From Methylorubrum rhodinum (GTDB taxonomy: Bacteria > Pseudomonadota > Alphaproteobacteria > Rhizobiales > Beijerinckiaceae): a DNA stretch of 64,000 nt. A program made the position numbers and the translations under genes. How positions within the stretch are numbered: the first letter of the stretch is position 1; the number at the start of each line of letters is the position of its first letter. Below, one piece after another: positions 46,852-55,115 of this stretch. The stretch covers positions 298,956-362,955 of the forward strand of contig NZ_JACHOP010000003.1 of the NCBI RefSeq assembly GCF_014199935.1. The letters are read 5' to 3'. The notes beneath the pieces are model-generated. The model did no database searches. It saw only the letters and a program-made list of their open reading frames with translations, and had not been told where the DNA came from.

Positions 46852-47229
46852 ATGAGTGCGATCTGGCTGGATGCACCGCCGAACCTCCGTTCGCCGGAGG
46901 AAGGGGATGCCGTGCGGCTTCTCGGATGCGGACCCGTCGCCGCCGTCGAGGATCGCGTGTGCGCCCTCGCTGGTCATGAAATCCTCGTGACCGGACGCTG
47001 TCCGCTTCTCCTGCCCACACTCCGGCGGTGCCGCTGGGTGCGCGGCGTCGTCCGGATCGGAGGGCCCGCCCTCCGGGATCAGATCAAGATCTTGGATCTC
47101 CAAGCGGAGGCGGTCGCGGCCCACGAAGACCTGTCCGCGACCGAGGTTCGCGTCCGGGCGGCGATCGTCGCCATGGCGCGGCGGCTACGTGCCCTCGACG
47201 CCCTCGCCGAGGGCTGGGAGGGGACGTGA
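46852..47229 (+). CDS. Unknown small protein in the aldoxime/nitrile operon
   Basis: 125 residues from the ATG at 46852 (MSAIWLDAPPNLRSPEEGDA), 16 bp after livF. No signal peptide. Four cysteines, two in LLGCGPVAAVEDRVCALAG. Helical C-terminus (SATEVRVRAAIVAMARRLRA). I do not recognise a family. Position between the importer and the haem aldoxime dehydratase suggests a pathway role, perhaps in assembly or regulation. Confidence 0.65.
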   Translation: MSAIWLDAPPNLRSPEEGDAVRLLGCGPVAAVEDRVCALAGHEILVTGRCPLLLPTLRRCRWVRGVVRIGGPALRDQIKILDLQAEAVAAHEDLSATEVRVRAAIVAMARRLRALDALAEGWEGT

Positions 47230-47386
47230 GATGCGCCGATCAGCAGGCTCTGCCGACGATTGAGCGAGGTCGGCCCTGCCTCCTCGATCGACATTTCCGC
47301 ACGGGCGGCTGCAGCGATTGTGTGCTGAACGCGCCTTCGAAGTTCGGCATTGATCCGCCTCACCCTGGAATTTCGAGGATGCCGTG

Positions 47387-48511
47387 ATGGACGGGAGTGC
47401 CGTGGAGACTGGACGGCAGATCGGTGCGCGTGTGCTGGATACGGCGCCGCCAGAAGCTGTGGGCGCTCCAGAGCGCCTCGCACCGCTGCGGAAGCCCCCT
47501 GGCTTCGTTCCCGCGGTTCAGCGCTGGTCGTTCCTGTTGCCGGAGGGAGAGACCGCGATGCGCGTCGCCTTCTTCGGTGCACAGGCCGGATCGGCGGCCG
47601 CGCTCGACGCGCATCCGATGCGGGACTGGATCCGCATCCATCTCACCGGTCACGCCAGCGGTCCGACCTGCTTCGACCATTCTCGAAACCGGCTCGCCGA
47701 CGGGCAGATGGAGCACGTCGTCTGTGCCTATTGGGTCTCGGAGGCCCGCTTCACGGCCTGGTCCGCCGACACCGCCGCCGAGGGCTGGTGGCACCGGCCC
47801 GAGCGCCTCGTCGGGCCCTTCGGCGCGTGGCGTGAAGTCCTGCGGGTGCCGCGTGATCATCAGGAGAGCATCTACTGGAAGGATTACCCGGCCGGCTTGA
47901 TGACGAGCCCGGATGTCGCGATCTTCCCGACCCCCTATTGCGGCTATTACGGCGCCATGCGCGACCGGCTCCCGGCAGCCGCCATCGACGCCCTCGATGC
48001 GCCGGACAGCGCTGAACTCGTGACCCGGCAGGAGCGGGTCGGTTACGGCGAACACTGGTCGGTCCGTCCGCCGCACAACCTCGCGCTGATCCGCTCCGCC
48101 AGCACCTGGGGGCGAATGGATGCCGAACAACGCGCCGATTTCGATCTTAAGCTGCGCGTCCCTCTCAAGACCGGCATGGACTACCTTGCCGAGAACCCGC
48201 TTCCCTCCGGCTGTGCCTCCCTGCGTTGGCAGGAGACCACGGATCCCGAAGGTGCTCCGAGGCCGGAAGCGCACGCGCACGCGTACTTCCTGTCTTTGCG
48301 CCACATGGAGCGTTGGGCGGAGGACCACGCCACCCATGCGGCCATCTTCAGGGCAGCGATCCAGCGCTACCGCCACTACGGACCGGCCAATCAACTCCGA
48401 ACTTGGCATGAGGTCTACATTCTTCCGGGGGACGGTCAGCGTTTCGAGTATCTCAACTGCGACCCGCAAACTGGCCTCCTGCGCTGGTTCGAGGCGAAGC
48501 GCCTTGCCTGA
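47387..48511 (+). CDS. oxd: Aldoxime dehydratase (phenylacetaldoxime dehydratase family, haem enzyme)
   Basis: 374 residues from the ATG at 47387 (a GTG three bases earlier is possible). Family features: RVAFFGAQ, HVVCAYWVSEARF, SIYWKDYPAG, HNLALIRSASTWG, and HAHAYFLSLRHMERWAEDHA followed by THAAIF. Ferrous haem-b aldoxime dehydratases convert aldoximes to nitriles. His296 and His317 have the same 21-residue spacing as the axial and catalytic histidines described for the Rhodococcus enzyme; this is a spacing-based guess. The nitrile would feed the nitrilase at 39.5 kb. Confidence 0.88.
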   Translation: MDGSAVETGRQIGARVLDTAPPEAVGAPERLAPLRKPPGFVPAVQRWSFLLPEGETAMRVAFFGAQAGSAAALDAHPMRDWIRIHLTGHASGPTCFDHSRNRLADGQMEHVVCAYWVSEARFTAWSADTAAEGWWHRPERLVGPFGAWREVLRVPRDHQESIYWKDYPAGLMTSPDVAIFPTPYCGYYGAMRDRLPAAAIDALDAPDSAELVTRQERVGYGEHWSVRPPHNLALIRSASTWGRMDAEQRADFDLKLRVPLKTGMDYLAENPLPSGCASLRWQETTDPEGAPRPEAHAHAYFLSLRHMERWAEDHATHAAIFRAAIQRYRHYGPANQLRTWHEVYILPGDGQRFEYLNCDPQTGLLRWFEAKRLA

Positions 48512-48544
48512 CGCAAACGACTTTGCCCGAACCTGAAGCATGCG

Positions 48545-48819
48545 GATGGGCTGCGATGGCGTGAAAGCCCATCCTCGGCGCGGCAGCCGGTCTTCAGGAT
48601 GTGGTGGAACACCTCGATCTTCCACCGCCGGGCATACCAGCGCAACTTCTCGACGGCCTGCTCTGGACTGTCGACCGGCAGGTCGGTGATCAGCCGCCAG
48701 TCGATCGGGGGGCGGTCCTTCGGCACGCCCGGCTCACGGGCGTGCAGGATGGTGAGCGACAGCGCGGGATAGCGCTTCTGCTTGCCGATTGGCGGTGTCA
48801 GCGGGCGTTGAATACTCCC
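48545..48819 (-). pseudogene. IS4-family transposase fragment
   Basis: The minus strand reads RPLTPPIGKQKRYPALSLTI and WRLITDLPVDSPEQAVEKLR, then WYARRWKIEVFHHILKTGCR, the last containing the IS4 YREK signature. Both ends are missing; one is cut by the IS21 element at 48820. Confidence 0.8.
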
Positions 48820-48927
48820 TGATTGTGGGCATCGAAAATTCTCTGGTCGGTACCCTGGCCCGCGGAGGCGGGACGTGCCCCGCACCCTCGGGCTTATCCA
48901 TCCTCAGCCACCATGCTTGCCGACGCG

Positions 48928-48951
48928 TCCTTCGACAGGCTCAGGATGAGG
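48928..48951 (+). repeat. 24-bp dispersed repeat, copy 6 (IS21 leader)
   Basis: Exact core TTCGACAGGCTCAGGATGAG, between the IS21 left end and the istA start. Confidence 0.8.
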
Positions 48952-48970
48952 TCGGTCGGGAGCGACGAGG

Positions 48971-50261
48971 ATGGTCCTGCTGGGAGAACTCCTCATGATC
49001 CTGGACCTGCACCGACAGGGCCTGTCCGTCACCGCCATCGCCCGCCGGACTGGGCGCGATCCGAAGACGGTCCGCAAGTACATCGAGCGCGGCCTCGAAC
49101 CGCCGGCCTACGGCCCCCGCCGAGCCGGACGACCGAGCAAGCTCGCACCCTATCTCGACTATCTGCGCGAGCGCGTCGCGGCCTTCCCCGATCTGAGCGC
49201 CGTGCGCCTGACCCGCGAGTTGCGTGAGCGCGGCTACACGGGCGCCTACACCGCGGTGAAGCGGTTCGTGGCCGCGATCCGGCCGGCCGAGGCCAAGCCG
49301 TACGAGGTCCGCTTCGAGACGCCGGCCGGCCAGCAGGCCCAGGTCGACTTCGCCCGCTTCGTGGTCACCTTCACCGACGCGCCAGACTCAGACTGTATCG
49401 TCTGGCTGTTCTCGCTGGTGCTCGGCCACTCCCGGCACATCGAAGCGCGCTTCGTCCTGCATCAGGACCTGCAGACGCTGCTGCGCTGTCACATGCAGGC
49501 GTTCGCCGCGATCGGCGGCGTGCCGATCAAGATCCTTTACGACCGCATGAAGACGGCAGTCACCGGCGAGGATGCGGGCGGCCACATCGTCTACAACCGA
49601 TCGCTGTTGGCGTTGGCCAAGCACTACGGCTTCCTGCCCCGCGCCTGCCGGCCCTACAGGGCCAAGACGAAGGGCCCCTTCGACAGGCTCAGGGTGAGGG
49701 GTCGAACGGCCGTTCTCCTACATCCGCCAGGACTTCTTCCTGGCGCGCTCGTTCCGCGACCTCGACGATCTGAACGCCCAACTGCGGACCTGGCTCGACA
49801 CCGTCGCCAACGTCCGACTGCACGGCACCACGCAGCGGATCGTCGCGGAGGCCTTCGCCGCCGAGAAGCCCGAGCTGCAGTCGCTGCCGGCCGTACCCTT
49901 CGATGCCATGCTCAAGCTGGAGCGGCGCGTCAGCCACGACGGGCTCGTCTCGATAGGCGGCAACTATTACAGCGTGCCGGACCGGACCCGGCGCGTCGTC
50001 GAGGTGCACCCGTTGCCCGACACGATTCGCATCCTCGATGGCGGCCGCCTCGTGGCGAGCCATCCGATCCTGGAAGGGCGGCGCCAGCACCGCGTCGATC
50101 CCGACCATCGTCAGGGCGTGGCGGCGCGGGCCATGCGCCACGGCCATCCCGACAGCCTGACGATCGGCCGCCGTGGCGACCACGTCGCCCGGCGCTCGCT
50201 GGCCGTCTACCAGGCCGTCGGTGAGCGGCTCGCCGGTGCCGGGGTCGGAGGCCGGTCATGA
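48971..50261 (+). pseudogene. istA: IS21-family istA transposase, frameshifted
   Basis: Frame 1 from ATG 48971: HTH (LSVTAIARRTGRDPKTVRKY) and DDE core start (AQVDFARFVVTF) to YRAKTKG at 49675. A 24-bp repeat there (net +22) shifts the frame. The remainder, FSYIRQDFFLARSFRDLDDL through VSHDGLVSIGGNYYSVPDRT, is in another frame and ends at 50261, overlapping istB. Without the insertion it would be one protein of about 420 residues. Confidence 0.9.
49676..49699 (+). repeat. 24-bp dispersed repeat, copy 7 (in istA)
   Basis: TTCGACAGGCTCAGGGTGAG variant. Expected istA codons (TKGKVERPFSYIRQ) show that 3 bases became 25, a net +22. Confidence 0.82.
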
Positions 50262-51127
50262 CCCGTGCTATCTCACCCCGCGCCGTCACGACCCTCGACA
50301 GCATCAAGCGCAGCCTGGTCGGCCTGCGCATGCCGCGCGCCCTGGAGGTTCTTGATGCCACGGTCCGGCGCATCGAGCAGGGCGAGATCGATGGCATCTC
50401 TGCTCTCGACGAGATCCTGACCGAGGAACTGACGCTGCGCGAGAACCGCCGCGTGAAGACCGCCCTGCTCGTGGCGCGCCTGACCACGATCAAGACGCTC
50501 GCCAGCTTCGACTTCACCTTCCAACCCTCGCTTGACCGGGAGCGCATCCTGGCCCTGGCCGAGCTGACCTTCATTGACCGATCCGAGGTCGTCCATCTGC
50601 TCGGCCCGCCCGGCACCGGCAAGAGCCATCTCGCGACCGCGCTCGCCGTCGAAGCGGTCAAGGCCGGACGCAGCGTGGTTTTCTCGACGCTGGCCGACCT
50701 GATCACCTCGCTGGCCAAGGCCGAACGCGACGGGTCCCTACGCGAGCGCATCCGCTATCTCTGCCGGGCCGCGCTGCTGGTCGTAAACGAGATCGGCTAC
50801 CTTCCCGTCGTCCCAGGCGGCGGCAACCTGTTCTTCCAGCTCGTCAACGCCCGGTACGAGAAGGGCGCGATGATCCTGACCTCCAACCGCGGCTTTGCCG
50901 AGTGGGGCGAGGTGTTCGGCGACCCCGTCGTGGCCACGGCACTGCTCGACCGTCTGCTGCACCACGCCGTGGTCATCCAGATCGAGGGGGCGAGCTACCG
51001 TCTGCGTCAGCATGCCGATCTCGTGCCCGAGCATGTCCGCTCGAAGGCCCTCATCACTCCGCCGCCGGCCCCAAAGCGCCGCGGCCGCCCACCTGGAAAA
51101 GCGACGCTCGATCACGCAGTCGGCTGA
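50258..51127 (+). CDS. istB: IS21-family istB ATPase helper
   Basis: 289 residues, intact. DnaC-like AAA+ ATPase: Walker A GPPGTGKSHLATAL, Walker B AALLVVNEIGYLPV (Asn replaces the usual Asp of DE), sensor LTSNRGFAEWGEVF. Start ATG overlaps the istA stop. Helps IstA choose targets; without functional IstA the element is probably immobile. Confidence 0.92.
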   Translation: MTRAISPRAVTTLDSIKRSLVGLRMPRALEVLDATVRRIEQGEIDGISALDEILTEELTLRENRRVKTALLVARLTTIKTLASFDFTFQPSLDRERILALAELTFIDRSEVVHLLGPPGTGKSHLATALAVEAVKAGRSVVFSTLADLITSLAKAERDGSLRERIRYLCRAALLVVNEIGYLPVVPGGGNLFFQLVNARYEKGAMILTSNRGFAEWGEVFGDPVVATALLDRLLHHAVVIQIEGASYRLRQHADLVPEHVRSKALITPPPAPKRRGRPPGKATLDHAVG

Positions 51128-51180
51128 TCACCGACCACCACCGAACCCGCCGGCCAGGGAATTTTGAAAGCCCACGATCG

Positions 51181-51423
51181 CGGAGACTTCCAGGCCCGTT
51201 GACACCTGAAAGCGGCGATCCGATCTGCCTTCGACAGCCTCTCCCCACAGCAATGCCGAAACTGCCTCGCAACAGCCGGCTACGACGCATATGACCCAGT
51301 TTGATCGGCAACAGCTCTAGCCGGACAGATTATCATTTAAGAGTTGATTGTGGCTACACTGCCACATGCGGATAGGTTAATGAATGCTAAACGTGGTCAG
51401 TCAATGACGGGGACTGGCAGGCA
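51181..51423. other. Boundary between IS21 and AT-rich region
   Basis: No gene. A partial match to the 24-bp repeat (CCTTCGACAG then CCTC) lies near 51227. Base composition turns AT-rich from about 51320, which marks the start of the foreign segment. Confidence 0.4.
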
Positions 51424-52443
51424 ATGGGCATGCGGTCGAAATACTCCATACTAGCAATTCTTGTTGCGCTCCTCGTAGCGGGCTGTGCGGCCGACAGAAA
51501 CAACTTACATGCCCTATATATTGCCAGCACTTTTGATAGTCTTCTTACAAAACAAGTTGCTTACAACCTTTTAGAAACGTATCACAACAGATACAAGGTC
51601 CCATCGTATGTAAAAATTGGTACTCAAACTGCAAGAACATCTGAAGCTATTAATCCTACTTTTGCAATTCCAATTCTTCCACAAAAAACCATTACTCAGG
51701 GTAGTAGTTTTTCAAGAGGAATACAGAATGCTAATACAGGAATAAGTTTGCAGCTTCAGGCTTTGACGGAAGCAACTTACACAATCACTACAATTGACGA
51801 TCCGGATGGCTTGCGAAGATTGAGGTTGCTGTTTCAGTACGCTGTAGGGCATATCGATGAGTTTGAATTCGAGGCAAATTATCCAATATTTGTTTCTGGA
51901 GATAGCGCGACATATGAAGAGCTAGATCCAAAAAAGCGCTCTTATGTCAGAAGAGTCTGTGAAAAACTGTCAGACGATGGCGGTTATTGTGAGAAGTACG
52001 GCTTTCTGCCGATAAAACCCGATCTAACTTTCATACGTACGCCGGGTTGTATTATGTGCGACTACAATACTCCACTAAGAGATTTGCGCCCAAATGCTCC
52101 GCGTAATGCGTATGTCTTGCAAAAAAATTTCAAAATCTTTGGCCGCAGCTGCAAAGAAGATAAATCTGCGCCGGTATGCGATAACACTAATGCAGCGTTA
52201 TTGTTTTACCCGCCGAACGAAATAGGTGCGGACGCGGTGCCGGTTACCACTGTTACTGGAGATGTTCTGCATCTCAAAGGAGAGCGGGGCATTGAGGGCT
52301 TCAACGAGCTAACTTTGTTCGCTCAAGAGGCCTCAAGCCAGGGTGCCGCGGGCATAGGAGACGGTGGGCAGAGTTTTGGACGGAAGAGCCCACCCTTACT
52401 TCGAGTAAGCTCTCCGACATCTGGCGGAGGGCTACTTCAATAG
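51424..52443 (+). CDS. AT-rich gene for a predicted lipoprotein of unknown function
   Basis: 339 residues. Signal peptide with lipobox: ILAILVALLVAGC, lipid-acceptor Cys21. The mature part has no family I recognise. Segments include VAYNLLETYHNRYKVPSYVK, DDPDGLRRLRLLFQYAVGHI and several cysteines, one pair in TPGCIMCDY. The DNA is far more AT-rich than the flanks, indicating recent transfer. It converges with a small secreted-protein gene (7-bp overlap). Confidence 0.75.
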   Translation: MGMRSKYSILAILVALLVAGCAADRNNLHALYIASTFDSLLTKQVAYNLLETYHNRYKVPSYVKIGTQTARTSEAINPTFAIPILPQKTITQGSSFSRGIQNANTGISLQLQALTEATYTITTIDDPDGLRRLRLLFQYAVGHIDEFEFEANYPIFVSGDSATYEELDPKKRSYVRRVCEKLSDDGGYCEKYGFLPIKPDLTFIRTPGCIMCDYNTPLRDLRPNAPRNAYVLQKNFKIFGRSCKEDKSAPVCDNTNAALLFYPPNEIGADAVPVTTVTGDVLHLKGERGIEGFNELTLFAQEASSQGAAGIGDGGQSFGRKSPPLLRVSSPTSGGGLLQ

Positions 52444-52694
52444 AGGCCTCCTCCACGAGGATTGACGACAATTCCTTGGTAAGTTGGTCCTGACGGAACA
52501 TTGAGCCGATTTGGGTCTCGGGGATCAACTATCGAAGTTCCGCTGTAAGGTTGCTGTTTCGGTTGTTGCACGCGCCTAGCATCAGTACGACGAACATCTC
52601 CAGTCCGATTATCAACCTGCGAATAGGCATTGACAGGCAGAGTAAGGAGACATGCGCTCACGGAGAGCGCGGAAATAAGCTTTGCTTTCATCAT
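52437..52694 (-). CDS. Small secreted protein of unknown function
   Basis: 85 residues starting MMKAKLISALSVSACLLTLP with a clear signal peptide cleaved near AYSQ. The mature part is short, Arg/Pro/Gln-rich (RRVQQPKQQPYSGTSIVDPR) and ends NPRGGGLY. Tail-to-tail overlap with the lipoprotein gene suggests the two arrived together. Confidence 0.6.
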   Translation of the reverse strand: MMKAKLISALSVSACLLTLPVNAYSQVDNRTGDVRRTDARRVQQPKQQPYSGTSIVDPRDPNRLNVPSGPTYQGIVVNPRGGGLY

Positions 52695-52809
52695 ACACCT
52701 CACCGGATCGAGTCCTTTAGAAACGCATAGCATAAAGCGGCTGAAGGTTCGCTGAAGGTCCGCAGATTATTTTGCCATCTGATCGTGAATGAATGTGCGA
52801 AAAACGACC

Positions 52810-52877
52810 GTTTTCCTGACACTGCAACGGAGCCGCCATCCGGGCCGCCTAAACGGCCTCGTTTCTGTCAGGAAAAC
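52810..52877. repeat. 12-bp perfect inverted repeat upstream of the resolvase
   Basis: GTTTTCCTGACA (52810-52821) and TGTCAGGAAAAC (52866-52877), 44 bp apart, with a further TCCTGACA just before the resolvase ATG. Likely binding or crossover site (res-like) or an element end. Confidence 0.55.
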
Positions 52878-52927
52878 ATGATAGGAAATCTATTGTTCGA
52901 ATAACGCGGCTGTGCGACTGTCCTGAC

Positions 52928-53512
52928 ATGCTCGTCGGATACGCCCGCGTCTCGACCCAGGATCAGAACCTCGACCTCCAGCGCGACGCGCTGACCAAGG
53001 CTGGCTGCGAGCGGATCTTCGAGGAGAAGAAGTCCGGCAAGGCTGGGACCAGGCGCCCCGAGTTCGAGGCGGCACTGGCCTACCTGCGTCCGACCGATGT
53101 GCTTGTGGTGTGGAAGCTCGATCGGCTCGGCCGCTCCCTGGTCGAGATGATGCGCACGATCGACGGCCTGCGGATCAAGGAGGTCCACTTCCGCTCCCTC
53201 ACCGAGCAGTTCGACAGCGCCACCGCGCACGGCCGCTTCGCCTTGCAGATGCACGGGGCGATGGCCGAGTACTTTCTCGACCTCAATCGTGAGCGCACCA
53301 TGGAGGGGCTGAAGGCGGCTCTGGCCCGTGGTCGCAAGGGCGGCCGGCCCAAGGCCCTGTCCGAGAAGGACATCGACATTGGGCGGGCCCTGCTCGCCTC
53401 CGGGACCATTTCAGTCGCCGAGATCGCCCGACGCCTTGGGGTCAGCCGGGTGACGTTCTACAGCTACTTCCCCCAAGCCCGTGCGCGCAGCCAGGCGCGG
53501 ATCCAGGGCTGA
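52928..53512 (+). CDS. Serine recombinase (resolvase/invertase family)
   Basis: 194 residues. Catalytic Ser9 in YARVSTQDQNLDLQRDAL, with KLDRLGRSL and LTEQFDSATAHGRF motifs of small serine recombinases. C-terminal helix-turn-helix VAEIARRLGVSRVTFYSYFP. Length and order match Tn3 resolvases and Hin-type invertases. Start ATG follows the inverted-repeat region. Confidence 0.93.
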   Translation: MLVGYARVSTQDQNLDLQRDALTKAGCERIFEEKKSGKAGTRRPEFEAALAYLRPTDVLVVWKLDRLGRSLVEMMRTIDGLRIKEVHFRSLTEQFDSATAHGRFALQMHGAMAEYFLDLNRERTMEGLKAALARGRKGGRPKALSEKDIDIGRALLASGTISVAEIARRLGVSRVTFYSYFPQARARSQARIQG

Positions 53513-53516
53513 GCCG

Positions 53517-53969
53517 ATGCCGATCCGTCCGGAGAACCGCTGGCTCTACCCAATCGACTGGCCGCAGCTGTCCGACGCGATCCGCTTCGGCCGGGCCAAG
53601 GGGTGCTGCGAGGGCTGCGGCCGGCCGCATGGGCAGGTCGTGTTTCACCTCGGTGACGGGCGCTGGTGGGATGCCGCCGCCCAGGCCTGGCGCAGCGGCC
53701 GCGGTCGCCCTCTCAAGCTGGCTCCACTCGAATGCCTGCCGAGGAGCACGGTGCTCGCGACCACGCGGGTTTCCCTTGCCTGCGCCCATCTCGATCACGA
53801 CCCGGGCAACAACGCACCGGCCAACCTCAGGGCGCTGTGCCAGCGCTGCCACATGCTTCACGATCGCGCCGAGCATCTGCGCCAACGCTGGATCACCTAC
53901 CGCTATCGCAGGGCCATGGGGGATCTGTTTCTCGGGCCCTACCCATTCCGGTATGTCCGGACTGAATGA
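53517..53969 (+). CDS. HNH-nuclease-like zinc protein
   Basis: 150 residues from MPIRPENRWLYPIDWPQLSD, 4 bp after the resolvase stop. Two CxxC pairs (CEGCG and CQRCH), with AHLDHDPGNNAPANLRALCQ between them, give the HNH zinc-finger layout of phage and mobile-element homing-type nucleases. Conserved as a companion of recombinases in such elements; activity not shown. Confidence 0.75.
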   Translation: MPIRPENRWLYPIDWPQLSDAIRFGRAKGCCEGCGRPHGQVVFHLGDGRWWDAAAQAWRSGRGRPLKLAPLECLPRSTVLATTRVSLACAHLDHDPGNNAPANLRALCQRCHMLHDRAEHLRQRWITYRYRRAMGDLFLGPYPFRYVRTE

Positions 53970-54123
53970 TGTCAGCTATCGATCGAGCGCCCTGTGTTCG
54001 CTCTAGCTTGACGCTGTAGACACGCGCCTTCGCTGCCGAGGTTTAAAACAGCTTAAGACGGCAATGGTAAATTTCTTCGATTGTGTTGAGACAAGCGCGT
54101 CATAACCTATAGAAGGTGGCTGC

Positions 54124-55008
54124 ATGCCCAGAGATAGATATATTAAGTACGACTTGGCCAAATCATTTAACTACATACTTGAAGGATCTAATCCGAGATT
54201 ATCGCGTGCCATACGCCTTTATAAATTGCAAGTAGCCTTATTGATTGGTAAAAAACTACAAAATACAAGAATAAGCTCAGAACCATTTCCTGATAATTGG
54301 ATTAGGGTATCCCGTGCGGCTCTCCGAACTGCAGGTATGGTCGCGAGGGTGCGACTATTAGAGAATGTAATGCAAGAGAATTACTCTGATACAAGCCAAA
54401 ACTTGATGATGAAAACTCTTCTTCGCGATAAAGCTACGAAATTTCTCTTGCGAAAGATTATAATATCAAATATTTCCACACGGCATGCTCGCACTCTTTC
54501 TTGGCATGAGCTCAGTCGGTTGATAGAAATCACGCGGATTAAGCAAAAGAGCTATGTACCGCTCTACCATGTATCAGTGAATTTCGCACTTTACGGCGGG
54601 GCCGACTGGCAGTGCAACTGGTCACGCTCTGAATCGCTTTTAAAATGGAACAATGATGAGCCTGAGTACACAATCATCAGATTATATTTTCCCGATCTTC
54701 AAGGGCTTTCGACTGCATATAAACATAAAGGTGTGGGATATCACTTTGCCGCGTACAATTGGCTCGATCATTTCGGCGGCAACTACATGAGGCCGGAAAA
54801 ACCTAGCGCGTCAAAGTTCGTCGATATCCTACTCGATAAAACTGATGATCTCGACACAATTCGATCCTATCTTGGACAGTACGCTTTCGTTCGCTCGCAG
54901 CTGCAACGCCAGGGATATGTCGTAGCTGATTTGCAGCTCTCGGCTCCCCTGCCCATTCGGGAGGTCTCATTTGAGCCGCTTCCAGACGAGCTGACGAACC
55001 TAATTTGA
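54124..55008 (+). CDS. AT-rich unknown protein
   Basis: 294 residues, basic, no signal peptide or membrane helix. Notable segments: ARTLSWHELSRLIEITRIKQ and the aromatic stretch YGGADWQCNWSRSESLLKWN, then GVGYHFAAYNWLDHFGGNYM. No family recognised. It is preceded by 150 bp of AT-rich sequence and ends just before a small gene cluster. Composition indicates foreign origin. Confidence 0.65.
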   Translation: MPRDRYIKYDLAKSFNYILEGSNPRLSRAIRLYKLQVALLIGKKLQNTRISSEPFPDNWIRVSRAALRTAGMVARVRLLENVMQENYSDTSQNLMMKTLLRDKATKFLLRKIIISNISTRHARTLSWHELSRLIEITRIKQKSYVPLYHVSVNFALYGGADWQCNWSRSESLLKWNNDEPEYTIIRLYFPDLQGLSTAYKHKGVGYHFAAYNWLDHFGGNYMRPEKPSASKFVDILLDKTDDLDTIRSYLGQYAFVRSQLQRQGYVVADLQLSAPLPIREVSFEPLPDELTNLI

Positions 55009-55115
55009 TAGTCATACCAATAGTTTACACCCTACTTTGCAGCAGTGCAAAGTGCGCGCGTTTTTGGCCGATCGTATGGTGCAGCCGACCTCAATTTCGA
55101 GGCGGAGGTATCATC

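Larger units (their letters stand above)
48820..51180 (+). mobile_element. IS21-family element
   Basis: Imperfect inverted ends: TGATTGTGGGCATCGAAAAT (from 48820) and, reversed at 51159-51180, CGATCGTGGGCTTTCAAAAT. Encodes istA (frameshifted) and istB (intact) in the usual overlapping order. Two 24-bp repeats lie inside it. Confidence 0.82.
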
